NCBI GenBank assembly: GCA_024235895.1
Contig: JACKLM010000003.1
Coordinates: forward strand, 739,543-803,542
DNA: 64,000 nt
From: Burkholderiaceae bacterium
GTDB taxonomy: Bacteria; Pseudomonadota; Gammaproteobacteria; Burkholderiales; Burkholderiaceae_C
Direction: 5' to 3'
Within the stretch, counting starts at the first letter, position 1. Each line of letters opens with the position of its first letter. Position numbers and translations under genes: made by a program. The notes beneath the pieces were generated by a model. It did no database searches. It worked only from the letters and a program-made list of their open reading frames with translations, and had not been told where the DNA came from. Below, one piece after another: positions 43,592 through 53,585 of this stretch.

Positions 43592-45004
43592 ATGCAAGCC
43601 CAGAGCCCGAGCGCGCCGGCGGTGGTTCTCGACGACGCGACGCTGCGCCGGCTCGACGTCCCCGGCCCGCGCTACACGTCCTACCCGACGGCCGACCGCT
43701 TCGTCGAGGCCTTCGACGCCCAAGCCTACCGTACCGCGCTGCGCGAGCGCGCGGCAGGCGCGCGCGTCGGCGGGGCGCCGCCGCTGTCGCTGTACGTGCA
43801 CATCCCCTTCTGCGAGTCGGTGTGCTACTACTGCGCGTGCAACAAGGTCATCACGCGTCATCACGAGCGCGCGGCCGAGTACCTCGACGCGCTCGATGCC
43901 GAGATCGCGCTGCACCGCGCCGAGCTGGGGCAGGGCAAGCCGGCGACCCAGGTGCATTTCGGCGGCGGGACGCCGACCTTCCTCACCGACGACGAGCTGC
44001 AGCGCGTGATGGCCAGCCTGCGCGCGGCCTTCGGCATCGCGCCGACGGCCGAGGTCTCGATCGAGGTCGACCCGCGCACCGCCACGCCCGCGCGGCTCGA
44101 GAGCCTGGCGGCGATGGGGTTCAACCGGGTCAGCTTCGGGGTGCAGGATTTCGACGCTGCGGTGCAGCAGGCGGTGCACCGCGTGCAGAGCTTCGACAGC
44201 GTGCGCGAGCTGGTCATCGCGGCGCGGTCGCTGGGCTTCCAGTCGATCAATGCCGACCTGATCTACGGCTTGCCGCGGCAGTCGCCGGAGTCGTTCGCGC
44301 GCACGGTGGCGCAGATCGGCGAGCTGCGCCCGGACCGCATCGCGCTGTACGCCTACGCCCACCTGCCGGCGCGCTTCAAGCCGCAGCGACGCATCGACCC
44401 GGCGCAGCTGCCGGCGGCGCAGGCGCGGCTGGACATGCTCGGCGGCGCGATCGCGGGCTTCCTCGCGCACGGCTACACCTACATCGGCATGGACCACTTC
44501 GCGCTGCCCGACGATGCGCTCGCGGTGGCCAAGCGCCAGGGGCGGCTGCACCGCAACTTCCAGGGCTACAGCACGCAGCCCGACTGCGACCTGATCGGGC
44601 TGGGCGTGTCCTCGATCGGCCGCATGGGCGCGACCTACAGCCAGAACGCCAAGACCCTGCCCGAGTACTACGACGCCATCGGCCACGGCCGCTTCGCGAC
44701 CGTGCGCGGGCTGGCGCTGACGCGCGACGACCTGGTGCGCCGCGCCGTCATCATGGCGCTGATGTGCCAGGGGCGGGCCGACTTCGAGTCGATCGGACTG
44801 GCGCACCTGGTCGACTTCCGCAGCTACTTCGCCGCCGAGATCGAGTCGCTGGCGCCGCTGGCGGCCGAGGGGATGGTCGAGATCGACGACGAGGGCATCA
44901 CGGTGACCGCGCGCGGCTGGTTCTTCGTGCGCGCGGTGGCGATGAGCTTCGACCGCTACCTGCGCGGCGACCAGGCGCGCGAGCGCTTCTCGCGCATCTT
45001 CTGA
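43592..45004 (+). CDS. hemN: Oxygen-independent coproporphyrinogen III oxidase
   Basis: A 470-residue radical SAM enzyme that makes protoporphyrinogen without oxygen, supplying haem for the cbb3 oxidase under low oxygen. The cluster motif CESVCYYCACN puts the three ligands at Cys74, Cys78 and Cys81. Also present are VHFGGGTPTFL, SFGVQDFD, YAYAHLPARFKPQR and GMDHFALPDD, which separate true HemN from HemW. Start MQAQSPSAPAVVLDD. Confidence 0.96.
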   Translation: MQAQSPSAPAVVLDDATLRRLDVPGPRYTSYPTADRFVEAFDAQAYRTALRERAAGARVGGAPPLSLYVHIPFCESVCYYCACNKVITRHHERAAEYLDALDAEIALHRAELGQGKPATQVHFGGGTPTFLTDDELQRVMASLRAAFGIAPTAEVSIEVDPRTATPARLESLAAMGFNRVSFGVQDFDAAVQQAVHRVQSFDSVRELVIAARSLGFQSINADLIYGLPRQSPESFARTVAQIGELRPDRIALYAYAHLPARFKPQRRIDPAQLPAAQARLDMLGGAIAGFLAHGYTYIGMDHFALPDDALAVAKRQGRLHRNFQGYSTQPDCDLIGLGVSSIGRMGATYSQNAKTLPEYYDAIGHGRFATVRGLALTRDDLVRRAVIMALMCQGRADFESIGLAHLVDFRSYFAAEIESLAPLAAEGMVEIDDEGITVTARGWFFVRAVAMSFDRYLRGDQARERFSRIF

Positions 45005-45034
45005 CCGGGCCGGCCCCCGCGGCGGAGCGCGGCG

Positions 45035-45717
45035 ATGGACCTCGCGCTGCTGGCCAGCGCCTTGCTGCTCGGGCTGGCCGGCGTGCCGCACTGCACGGCC
45101 ATGTGCGCCGCACCCTGCGCCGCCGTCACCGCCGGGCCGCGCCAGGGACGGCGTCTGCGCTGGGCCGCGTTCCACGGCATGCGCGTGCTGGCGTATGCGG
45201 CCGCCGGGGCGGTTGCCGCGTCCAGCGTCGGCGTGCTGGGCGTGCTCGCGGACTGGACGCCGCTGCTGCAGCCGCTGTGGACGCTGGTGCACGCGGCCGC
45301 GTTCGCGCTCGGGCTGTGGCTGCTGTGGCGCGGGCGGCAGCCGGCCTGGCTGGAGAACCTGGGCCGCGGCAGCGCGCGCGCGGCCGCGCCGACGGCACGC
45401 TGGCAGGCGTGCGGCCGGCGCGCGGCGGCGGCGGGCGGGCTGGGGTGGCCTGGCCCTGCGGCTTGCTGCATTCGGCGCTGCTGGTGGCCGCGATGGCCAG
45501 CAGCGCCGCCGCCGGCGCGATCGTCATGGGCGGCTTCGCGGCCGTCACCGCCGCCGGGCTGGCGCTCGGGCCGGCGCTGTGGACCTGGATCGGCGGCCGA
45601 GCCGCCGCGGCGCGGGCGACGAACTGGGGCGTGCGGCTGGCCGGGCTGGCGCTGGCCGGTGCGTCGGGATTTGCGCTCGGCCACGGGCTGTGGATGCGCA
45701 TCGCACCCTACTGCTGA
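45035..45717 (+). pseudogene. TauE/SafE-type (UreH-like) membrane protein gene, frameshifted
   Basis: The first frame reads MDLALLASALLLGLAGVPHC, then TAMCAAPCAAVTAG, AAFHGMRVLAYAAAGAVAAS and LVHAAAFALGLWLLWRGRQP. This is the family of small 6-helix proteins found near cbb3 genes. Near 45445-45455, in a G-rich run, the frame must shift by one base to continue as VAWPCGLLHSALLVAAMASS, GAIVMGGFAAVTAAGLALGP and the true stop at 45717. One indel, real or a sequencing error, breaks it. Family members are proposed to serve copper delivery; function here is unproven. Confidence 0.7.
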
Positions 45718-45764
45718 GCGGGGTCACGGCACCGGTGCGTCAGGGCAGCGACAGGGCGCTGACC

Positions 45765-45770
45765 TAGAAT
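45765..45770 (+). promoter_or_regulatory. -10 element of icd
   Basis: TAGAAT, 39 nt before the icd ATG. No clear -35. Confidence 0.45.
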
Positions 45771-45809
45771 GGTCGACCGTCGGCGAGGCCCTCTCGCCCC
45801 CTGGAGACG

Positions 45810-47069
<1,260 letters not shown>

Positions 47070-47232
47070 GGCGATCCCGTCGCGCGTCGTCCCTCGGCCT
47101 GGCCCCGTCCAGGCGGCTGCAGGATTGGCGCCAAACCCGGCCGCGAGACCGGGCCGCTGGGGCGGCCGGGAATTCGCCTTTCGGGCCGCGGCGAGCCGGT
47201 CGCCGCGGGCGACCGCGCGTGAAGGTGCGCCC

Positions 47233-47481
47233 TCAGGCGCCCGCCGCGTCCGCGCCGATCTCGGAGTGCAGCTGTGGCACCAGCGGTCGGATATTCTGTG
47301 CCAGGCAGCCCTTCGGACCCTGCACGAGTTCGTATTCGACACGCCCGCCCTGCTTGAGGGTCCGAAAACCCTCCATCTGGACCGCCGAATAATGCGCGAA
47401 GACGTCCGGGCCGCCGCCCTCGGGTTCGATGAATCCGAAACCCTTCGCATCGTTGAACCACTTGACGGTGCCCGCGGCCAT
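47233..47481 (-). CDS. Cold-shock domain protein
   Basis: An 82-residue CspA-type protein: MAAGTVKWFNDAKGFGFIEP, EGGGPDVFAHYSAVQMEGFR and TLKQGGRVEYELVQGPKGCL. RNP1 (KGFGFI) and RNP2 (VFAHYSAV) are present. A single-stranded nucleic-acid chaperone. The C-terminal extension PLVPQLHSEIGADAAGA is longer than E. coli CspA. Next to clpS/clpA, as in many Betaproteobacteria. Confidence 0.95.
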   Translation of the reverse strand: MAAGTVKWFNDAKGFGFIEPEGGGPDVFAHYSAVQMEGFRTLKQGGRVEYELVQGPKGCLAQNIRPLVPQLHSEIGADAAGA

Positions 47482-47802
47482 CGGGGTACTCCCATCCGGA
47501 GGAATCGGCGATTTTTCCGTCAGGGTTGGCGATGTGTCAAGAATGTGACGAACATCGCCGTGGCGAGCCGGCTCGGCCGAGTCCCGGCGCACCGGTCGGC
47601 AGGCAGCCGGGTGACAGGCCGACCCCGCGGCGTCGGGTCGCGACGCATCGGCCTGCTTCCCGAGCCGGCGGCCCGTCGCATCGTGACGCGCCCGGGCTGA
47701 CGGTCGCGCCGGCCTCGAAACCCGCGCACGCCCATCGACCGATACCCTCGGCCTGCCGCGGGCGCGCATGCTGGACGGGCCACGGCGCAAGGCATTGGTC
47801 GA
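47482..47802. other. Divergent control region, csp/clpS
   Basis: About 320 bases without a gene. Close to csp (around 47500-47545) the sequence turns AT-richer (TTTTTCCGTCAGG, GATGTGTCAAGAATGTGACG), as expected for the leader of a cold-shock gene. Nothing else is recognised. Confidence 0.4.
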
Positions 47803-47808
47803 TAAAAT
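47803..47808 (+). promoter_or_regulatory. -10 element of clpS
   Basis: TAAAAT, 6 nt before the clpS ATG, suggesting an almost leaderless transcript. Confidence 0.45.
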
Positions 47809-47814
47809 TCGCGG

Positions 47815-48168
47815 ATGCCGGACGAAACCCCTAAACGGCCTCCTGCGCCGCCCCGCGTCCCCCGGCGCGATACGGGCGACGCGGTCGTCGTCGAGCGCAG
47901 GAAGGCTCGGCTGCAGCCGCCGCGGCTTTACCAGGTCGTGATGCTCAACGACGATTTCACCCCGATGGAATTCGTCGTCATGGTGCTGCAGCACTACTTC
48001 CAGCGCGACCTCGAGACCGCCACCCACATCATGCTGAAGATTCACCACGAGGGGCGTGGCGTTTGTGGCGTCTACCCCAAGGACGTCGCGGCGACCAAGG
48101 TGGAATTGGTCCTTGCCGCTGCACGGCGGGACGGTCATCCGCTACAGTGCATCATGGAGGCCGCATGA
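47815..48168 (+). CDS. clpS: ClpS adaptor of the ClpAP protease
   Basis: A 117-residue adaptor that binds N-end-rule substrates and delivers them to ClpA. The disordered N-terminus (about 30 residues, Pro/Arg-rich) is followed by the core PPRLYQVVMLNDDFTPMEFV, VMVLQHYFQRDLETATHIML and IHHEGRGVCGVYPKDVAATK. The N-D-D-F-T-P-M-E-F-V motif carries the N-degron pocket residues. It overlaps clpA by 4 nt (ATGA). Confidence 0.97.
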   Translation: MPDETPKRPPAPPRVPRRDTGDAVVVERRKARLQPPRLYQVVMLNDDFTPMEFVVMVLQHYFQRDLETATHIMLKIHHEGRGVCGVYPKDVAATKVELVLAAARRDGHPLQCIMEAA

Positions 48169-50474
48169 TCGCGCAAGAGCTTGAAGTCAGCCTGCACATG
48201 GCGTTCGTCGAGGCGCGCCAGCAGCGCCACGAATTCATCACCGTCGAGCACCTGCTGATGGCGTTGCTGGACAACCCCAGCGCGGCCGAGGTGCTGCGCG
48301 CCTGCGCGGCCAATATCGACGAGTTGCGCAAGAGCCTCGTGACCTTCATCAAGGAGAACACCCCCACCGTGGGCGGCTCCGAGGAGGTCGACACGCAGCC
48401 GACACTGGGCTTCCAGCGCGTGATCCAGCGCGCGATCATGCACGTGCAGTCCACCGGCAACGGCAAGAAGGAGGTCACCGGCGCCAACGTGCTGGTGGCG
48501 ATCTTCGGCGAGAAGGACTCGCACGCGGTGTACTACCTGCACCAGCAGGGCGTCACGAGGCTGGACGTCGTCAACTTCATCGCCCACGGGATCAAGAAGT
48601 CCGACCCGCCCGAGCCCGCCAAGGGCGGCGAAGGCAGCGGCGGCGACGGCGAGAAGGAGGAGGCCGCGCAGCCCGAGGGCAAGGGCTCGCCGCTCGAGCA
48701 GTTCACGCAGAACCTCAACCAGCTCGCGCGCGACGGCAAGATCGACCCGCTGATCGGCCGCGAGCTCGAGGTCGAACGCGTGATCCAGATCCTGTGCCGG
48801 CGGCGCAAGAACAACCCGCTGCTGGTCGGCGAGGCCGGGGTCGGCAAGACCGCGATCGCCGAGGGGCTGGCCTGGCGCATCACCGAGCGCGACGTCCCCG
48901 AGGTGCTGGCCGACGCCACCGTCTACGCGCTCGACATGGGCGCGCTGCTGGCCGGCACCAAGTACCGCGGCGACTTCGAGCAGCGCCTCAAGGGCGTGCT
49001 GCGCCAGCTCAAGGACCAGGCGGGCGCGATCCTCTTCATCGACGAGATCCACACGCTGATCGGCGCCGGCGCGGCGTCCGGCGGGACGCTGGATGCGTCC
49101 AACCTGCTCAAGCCGGCGCTGAGCTCGGGCACGATGAAGTGCATCGGGGCCACCACCTTCACCGAGTACCGCGGCATCTTCGAGAAGGATGCGGCGCTGT
49201 CGCGGCGGTTCCAGAAGATCGACGTCGTCGAGCCCTCGGTCGAGCAGACGGTGGAGATCCTCAAGGGCCTGAAGAGCCGCTTCGAGGACCACCACCAGGT
49301 CAAGTACGCGCTCGGCGCGCTGCAGGCGGCGGCCGAGCTGTCGGCCAAGTACATCAACGACCGCCACCTGCCCGACAAGGCGATCGACGTCATCGACGAG
49401 GCGGGCGCGGCGCAGCGCATCCTGCCCAAGAGCAAGCAGAAGAAGACCATCACGCGCAACGAGGTCGAGGAGATCGTCGCCAAGATCGCGCGCATCCCGC
49501 CGGCGTCGGTCTCCAGCGACGACCGCAGCAAGCTGCGCACGCTGGACCGCGACCTCAAGAGCGTCGTCTTCGGCCAGGATCCTGCGATCGACGCGCTGGC
49601 CGCGGCGATCAAGATGGCGCGCTCAGGGCTGGGCAAGCCCGACAAGCCGATCGGTTCGTTCCTGTTCAGCGGCCCGACCGGCGTCGGCAAGACCGAGGTC
49701 GCCAGGCAGCTCGCCTACATCCTGGGCGTGGACCTGATCCGCTTCGACATGTCGGAGTACATGGAGCGCCACGCCGTCAGCCGCCTGATCGGCGCGCCGC
49801 CGGGCTACGTCGGCTTCGACCAGGGCGGGCTGCTGACCGAGGCGGTGACGAAGAAGCCGCACGCGGTGCTGCTGCTCGACGAGATCGAGAAGGCGCACCC
49901 GGACGTCTTCAACGTGCTGCTGCAGGTGATGGACCACGGCACGCTGACCGACAACAACGGGCGCAAGGCCGACTTCCGCAACGTCATCGTCATCATGACG
50001 ACGAACGCGGGCGCCGAGACCATGGGCAAGGCGACGATCGGCTTCACGACCAGGCGCGAGCAGGGCGACGAGATGGCCGACATCAAGCGCCTGTTCACGC
50101 CGGAATTCCGCAACCGGCTGGATGCGATCGTCAACTTCCGCGCGCTGGACGAGGAGATCATCCTGCGCGTGGTCGACAAGTTCCTGCTCCAGCTCGAGAG
50201 CCAGCTCGCGGAGAAGAAGGTCGAGGTCACCTTCACCGACGCGCTGCGGCGCCACCTGGCGAAGAAGGGCTTCGACCCGACGATGGGCGCTCGACCGATG
50301 CAGCGCCTGATCCAGGACATGATCCGGCGCGCGCTGGCCGACGAGCTGCTGTTCGGGCGGCTCACCGATGGCGGGCGGCTGTCGGTCGACCTCGACGACA
50401 AGGACGAGGTCGTGCTGGACATCCAGCCACCGAAGAAGAGCGACAAGCCGAAGGCGGAGACCGCGCCGGCCTGA
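48165..50474 (+). CDS. clpA: ATP-dependent Clp protease ATPase subunit ClpA
   Basis: A 769-residue AAA+ unfoldase. The N-domain (two repeats, about residues 1-145) binds ClpS. D1 has Walker A GEAGVGKTAIAE and Walker B ILFIDEIHTLIGAG. D2 has GPTGVGKTEVARQLAY and VLLLDEIEKAHPDVF. The ClpP-docking loop lies in the D2 segment before TTRREQGDE. The linker between N-domain and D1 is a Gly/Glu/Lys-rich spacer (residues ~145-170). The cytosolic partner ClpP is not in the window. Confidence 0.97.
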   Translation: MIAQELEVSLHMAFVEARQQRHEFITVEHLLMALLDNPSAAEVLRACAANIDELRKSLVTFIKENTPTVGGSEEVDTQPTLGFQRVIQRAIMHVQSTGNGKKEVTGANVLVAIFGEKDSHAVYYLHQQGVTRLDVVNFIAHGIKKSDPPEPAKGGEGSGGDGEKEEAAQPEGKGSPLEQFTQNLNQLARDGKIDPLIGRELEVERVIQILCRRRKNNPLLVGEAGVGKTAIAEGLAWRITERDVPEVLADATVYALDMGALLAGTKYRGDFEQRLKGVLRQLKDQAGAILFIDEIHTLIGAGAASGGTLDASNLLKPALSSGTMKCIGATTFTEYRGIFEKDAALSRRFQKIDVVEPSVEQTVEILKGLKSRFEDHHQVKYALGALQAAAELSAKYINDRHLPDKAIDVIDEAGAAQRILPKSKQKKTITRNEVEEIVAKIARIPPASVSSDDRSKLRTLDRDLKSVVFGQDPAIDALAAAIKMARSGLGKPDKPIGSFLFSGPTGVGKTEVARQLAYILGVDLIRFDMSEYMERHAVSRLIGAPPGYVGFDQGGLLTEAVTKKPHAVLLLDEIEKAHPDVFNVLLQVMDHGTLTDNNGRKADFRNVIVIMTTNAGAETMGKATIGFTTRREQGDEMADIKRLFTPEFRNRLDAIVNFRALDEEIILRVVDKFLLQLESQLAEKKVEVTFTDALRRHLAKKGFDPTMGARPMQRLIQDMIRRALADELLFGRLTDGGRLSVDLDDKDEVVLDIQPPKKSDKPKAETAPA

Positions 50475-50494
50475 CCGGCCCGATCGCGGCCGGT
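50474..50494 (+). terminator. Hairpin after clpA
   Basis: ACCGGCC, 7-base loop, GGCCGGT, starting at the last base of the clpA stop codon. No T-run follows, so its strength as an intrinsic terminator is doubtful. Confidence 0.45.
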
Positions 50495-50549
50495 TCCGCG
50501 AGCACGGCTGGCGCCGCGCGGCCTGCCGCCCGACCCACCGGGGAGGGCA

Positions 50550-51392
50550 TCAGGGCGCGTCGAAGCGCCCCTCGGCGAGCGGGTCCTGGAGGTAGTAGCG
50601 TGCGAACAGCGCGTACAGCGCCGGCCGCTCGTCCTTCAGCGGCCCGGGGGCGACGAAGAAGGCCTCGCTGGCCACCGCGAAGAACTCGTCCTCGCCGTGA
50701 GTGCCGTAGGGGTCGAGCACGCTCGCCCCGTCGGCGTCGACCTGGGCGACGAAGCGCGCGAACTCGTCCGCCATGACCGCCGCCCACTCGGCCGCGGGCA
50801 GGTCCGGCGGCAGCCGCGGCGTGCCGTTGGACGCGCCGTCGGCCAGGTCGAGCACATGCGCGAACTCGTGGACGACGACGTTGTACGCCGCGCCGCTGCG
50901 TCGCTGCCCGGCGGCGCGGACATCCTGCCACGACAGCATCACCGGCCCGCGCGCCATCGCCTCGCCGGCCAGCGTCTCGTCGTACTCGTGCACGACCCCG
51001 GTCTCGTCGGTCGCATGCCGGCGCGCGACGACCGCGCCGGGGTGGACGACGATGCCGACGAAGTCGTCGTAGCGATCCAGACCCAGCCGCAGCACCGGCA
51101 GGCAGGCCTGGGCCGCGATCGCGACGACGATGTCGTTGCGCAGCACGAGGCCGCCGGCGGCGCTGAACTCCTTGGCGTCCAGGAACAGGCTGGTCAGCCG
51201 GCGCAGCTCGGCCGCCAGCGCCGGGTCACGCCGCTGCAGGAAGGGGTAGCGCACCAGCGTGCGCTTCCACAGGTCGTCGGGGATCGCACGGCGCGCCAGC
51301 GCGCGCGCCTCGGCGCGGCGGCGCAGCGCGTCCGCCAGGCGGCGCCACAGCGACGGGCGGGGAGGTCGAGACGGCCGGGCGGACGGCGACAT
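50550..51392 (-). CDS. mtfA: MtfA-type zinc metallopeptidase
   Basis: A 280-residue peptidase of the MtfA/YeeI family. Zinc site HEFAH at residues 175-179 with a downstream Glu in DEFFAVASEAFF. The N-terminal RRAIPDDLWKRTLVRYPFLQ and the final ALYALFARYYLQDPL are typical. In E. coli MtfA inactivates the repressor Mlc and so affects sugar uptake; whether that holds here is unknown. Located convergent to clpA. Confidence 0.92.
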   Translation of the reverse strand: MSPSARPSRPPRPSLWRRLADALRRRAEARALARRAIPDDLWKRTLVRYPFLQRRDPALAAELRRLTSLFLDAKEFSAAGGLVLRNDIVVAIAAQACLPVLRLGLDRYDDFVGIVVHPGAVVARRHATDETGVVHEYDETLAGEAMARGPVMLSWQDVRAAGQRRSGAAYNVVVHEFAHVLDLADGASNGTPRLPPDLPAAEWAAVMADEFARFVAQVDADGASVLDPYGTHGEDEFFAVASEAFFVAPGPLKDERPALYALFARYYLQDPLAEGRFDAP

Positions 51393-51424
51393 GCGGCATC
51401 GGCTGCGCGCGACGCGCGTGCGTC

Positions 51425-52243
51425 TCAGCCCGCGCGGCTCGGTGCAACGCGCGCCAGGCCGTCGCGCGTCAGCTGCAGCACCTCGGCGCGGTCAAGCCCG
51501 GCGCCGTCGAGGTCCCAGTCGGTCAGCACGTGGCGCGTGTAGCCGGGTGCGATCACCTCGTCGCCCGGGCGGTGCGTGTGGCCGTGGATCAGGTCGTGGC
51601 AACCTGCGGCGCGCATCCACGCCACCGCGGCGGCGGGGTCGACATCGGCCCACAGCGCCGGGTCGAAGGGCTGCTCGCGGCGACGGCGGTCGCTGTCGGC
51701 GCGGGCGGCGCCGGCGCGGGCCAGCCGTTCGGCCAGTGGCAGCGCGGCGAAGTCGCGCTGCCAGTGCTCGCTGCGCGACTCGGCGCGGAATCGCTGGTAC
51801 GCGACGTCCGCCAGGCACAGCGCATCGCCATGCGTCAGCAGCAGCCGCTGGCCCCAGGCGTCGAGCGCGGTCGGGTCGGCCAGCGCCATCAGGGCGCCGT
51901 CGCGCCGCATCGCCTCGCCGAGCAGGAAGTCGCGGTTGCCGGGCATGAAGCCGATGCAGCGCCGGCTCGCGGCCTCGGCCAGCACCTGCACGCACTGCTG
52001 CTCGAAGGCGCCGCCGCGCTGGTCGTCGCCGACCCAGACCTCGAACAGGTCGCCGAGCATCAGCACCGCGTCCGCGGGGGTGTGCAGCAGGTGCGCCGCC
52101 CAGGCGTCGAAGGTGCGCGGCAGCGCGCTGGCCAGGTGAAGGTCGGAGACGAAGTCGATGCGCCGCCAGGCGGCCGGTACCGCCCACTCGGCAAGCGGCG
52201 GCAGCGGCGGAGGTTCGGGAACGTCAGGGCCGCGCGCGCTCAT
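51425..52243 (-). CDS. lpxH: UDP-2,3-diacylglucosamine diphosphatase
   Basis: A 272-residue calcineurin-like phosphoesterase that cleaves UDP-diacylglucosamine to lipid X in lipid A synthesis. Metal motifs: IDFVSDLHLA (D-x-H), LMLGDLFEVWVGDD (G-D-x-x-E/D), FMPGNRDFLLG (G-N-R-D), LLLTHGDALCL and LIHGHTHRPG. The ATG at 52243 (MSARGPDVPEPPP) fits relatives; ATGs at 52261 and 52273 are possible. Same strand as the cyclophilin genes. Confidence 0.94.
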   Translation of the reverse strand: MSARGPDVPEPPPLPPLAEWAVPAAWRRIDFVSDLHLASALPRTFDAWAAHLLHTPADAVLMLGDLFEVWVGDDQRGGAFEQQCVQVLAEAASRRCIGFMPGNRDFLLGEAMRRDGALMALADPTALDAWGQRLLLTHGDALCLADVAYQRFRAESRSEHWQRDFAALPLAERLARAGAARADSDRRRREQPFDPALWADVDPAAAVAWMRAAGCHDLIHGHTHRPGDEVIAPGYTRHVLTDWDLDGAGLDRAEVLQLTRDGLARVAPSRAG

Positions 52244-52312
52244 AGGGGCGCTGGCGCCCATGCCCCGGGGCATCGCCCGGGATCATGGAAGGCTTGCGCA
52301 GCCATGCCGTGA

Positions 52313-52813
52313 TCACTCCAGCGTCGCGCGCACGATGACGACATCCTCCAGCGGCACGTCGTCGTGGAAGCCGCGCCGTCCGGTGCGCACGCCCTCGATC
52401 GCGTCGACGACCTCGCTGCCGTCGACGACGCGGCCGAAGACCGCGTAGCCCCAGCCCTGCGCGGTCTCGGCCTTGTGGTCGAGGAAGGCGTTGTCGGCGG
52501 TATTGATGAAGAACTGCGCGGTCGCCGAATGCGGGTCCGAGGTGCGCGCCATCGCCAGCGTGTACCTGGCGTTGCGCAGGCCGTTGTTGGCCTCGTTGGG
52601 GATCGGCGCGCGGGTGGGCCTTTGCTTCATCCCGGGCTCGAAGCCGCCACCCTGGATCATGAAGCCCTTGATGACGCGGTGGAACACGGTGCCGTCGAAG
52701 TGCCCGGACTGGACGTAGTCGACGAAGTTGCGGCAGGACTGCGGCGCACGCTCGGCATCGAGCTCGATGCGCAGCGTGCCGGCACTGGTCTCGAGGCGGA
52801 CGTTCTGGCTCAT
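52313..52813 (-). CDS. ppiB: Cytosolic peptidyl-prolyl isomerase (cyclophilin)
   Basis: A 166-residue cyclophilin without signal peptide: MSQNVRLETSAGTLRIELDA. Active-site residues are in FHRVIKGFMIQGGGF (Arg, Phe, Gln), ATAQFFINTADNAFLDHKAE and YAVFGRVVDG. Catalyses Xaa-Pro isomerisation in the cytosol. Four nt after the periplasmic paralogue on the same strand, so the two form an operon and probably arose by duplication. Confidence 0.95.
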   Translation of the reverse strand: MSQNVRLETSAGTLRIELDAERAPQSCRNFVDYVQSGHFDGTVFHRVIKGFMIQGGGFEPGMKQRPTRAPIPNEANNGLRNARYTLAMARTSDPHSATAQFFINTADNAFLDHKAETAQGWGYAVFGRVVDGSEVVDAIEGVRTGRRGFHDDVPLEDVVIVRATLE

Positions 52814-52817
52814 GGCT

Positions 52818-53411
52818 TCACTTCTCCAGGCTGGCCTTGCGGATGAGGACGGGCTCGACCGGCACGTTCTGGTGCGGGCCGCGGTTGGCGGTCGGCACGG
52901 CGCGGATCTTGTCGACCACGTCCATGCCCTGCACGACCTTGCCGAAGACCGCGTAGCCATGGCCGTCGCGCGCGTTGGCGGCGTCGAGGAAGGGGTTGTC
53001 GACGACGTTGACGAAGAACTGCGCGCTGGCCGAGTCGGGCACCATGGTGCGCGCCATCGCCACCGAGCCGCGCACATTGCTCAGGCCGTTGCGCGACTCC
53101 AGCGGGATCGGCGGCCGGGTGGGCTTCTGCGCCATGTCGGGGGTGAAGCCACCGCCCTGGATCATGAAATTCGGGATCACGCGGTGGAAGACGGTGCCGT
53201 CGTAGTGACCGGCCTGGACGTACTCGACGAAGTTGGCGACGGTCTTGGGCGCGCGCCCGGCGTCGAGCTCCAGCACGATGTCGCCGGCACTGGTCTGGAG
53301 CTTGACCTTCTGCGCCCAGGCGGGGGCCGCGCCGAGCGCGAGCCCGGCCGACAGGGCCAGGGCGGCGAGTCCGGGAAGCCGCGTGCGGCGGGCACGCAGG
53401 CGGGCAGGCAT
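52818..53411 (-). CDS. ppiA: Periplasmic peptidyl-prolyl isomerase (cyclophilin)
   Basis: A 197-residue cyclophilin with a signal peptide (RTRLPGLAALALSAGLALGA, cleavage predicted after AWA). Catalytic motifs FHRVIPNFMIQGGGF, SASAQFFVNVVDNPFL and YAVFGKVVQGMDVVDKI. Helps folding of exported proteins. An in-frame ATG at 53435 would extend the signal peptide by 8 residues. Confidence 0.95.
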   Translation of the reverse strand: MPARLRARRTRLPGLAALALSAGLALGAAPAWAQKVKLQTSAGDIVLELDAGRAPKTVANFVEYVQAGHYDGTVFHRVIPNFMIQGGGFTPDMAQKPTRPPIPLESRNGLSNVRGSVAMARTMVPDSASAQFFVNVVDNPFLDAANARDGHGYAVFGKVVQGMDVVDKIRAVPTANRGPHQNVPVEPVLIRKASLEK

Positions 53412-53485
53412 GACGAGGGTCAACGAAGGGCTCATCGCGGCATTCGAAAGCAACGGAGGCCGCGAGTCTAGCCGGGTGCGCTGGC

Positions 53486-53491
53486 TATACT
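53486..53491 (+). promoter_or_regulatory. Possible -10 element of cysS
   Basis: TATACT, 94 nt before the cysS ATG in the divergent gap with ppiA. No clear -35. Confidence 0.4.
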
Positions 53492-53585
53492 GGCTCGGCC
53501 GCTTCGCATCCTTGCAGGCGGCTTTGCTTTTGCGCCTGCCGCCGCCCGGCCCTCGGATGCGCGGCCCACGCCCGCCGCCCCGACC

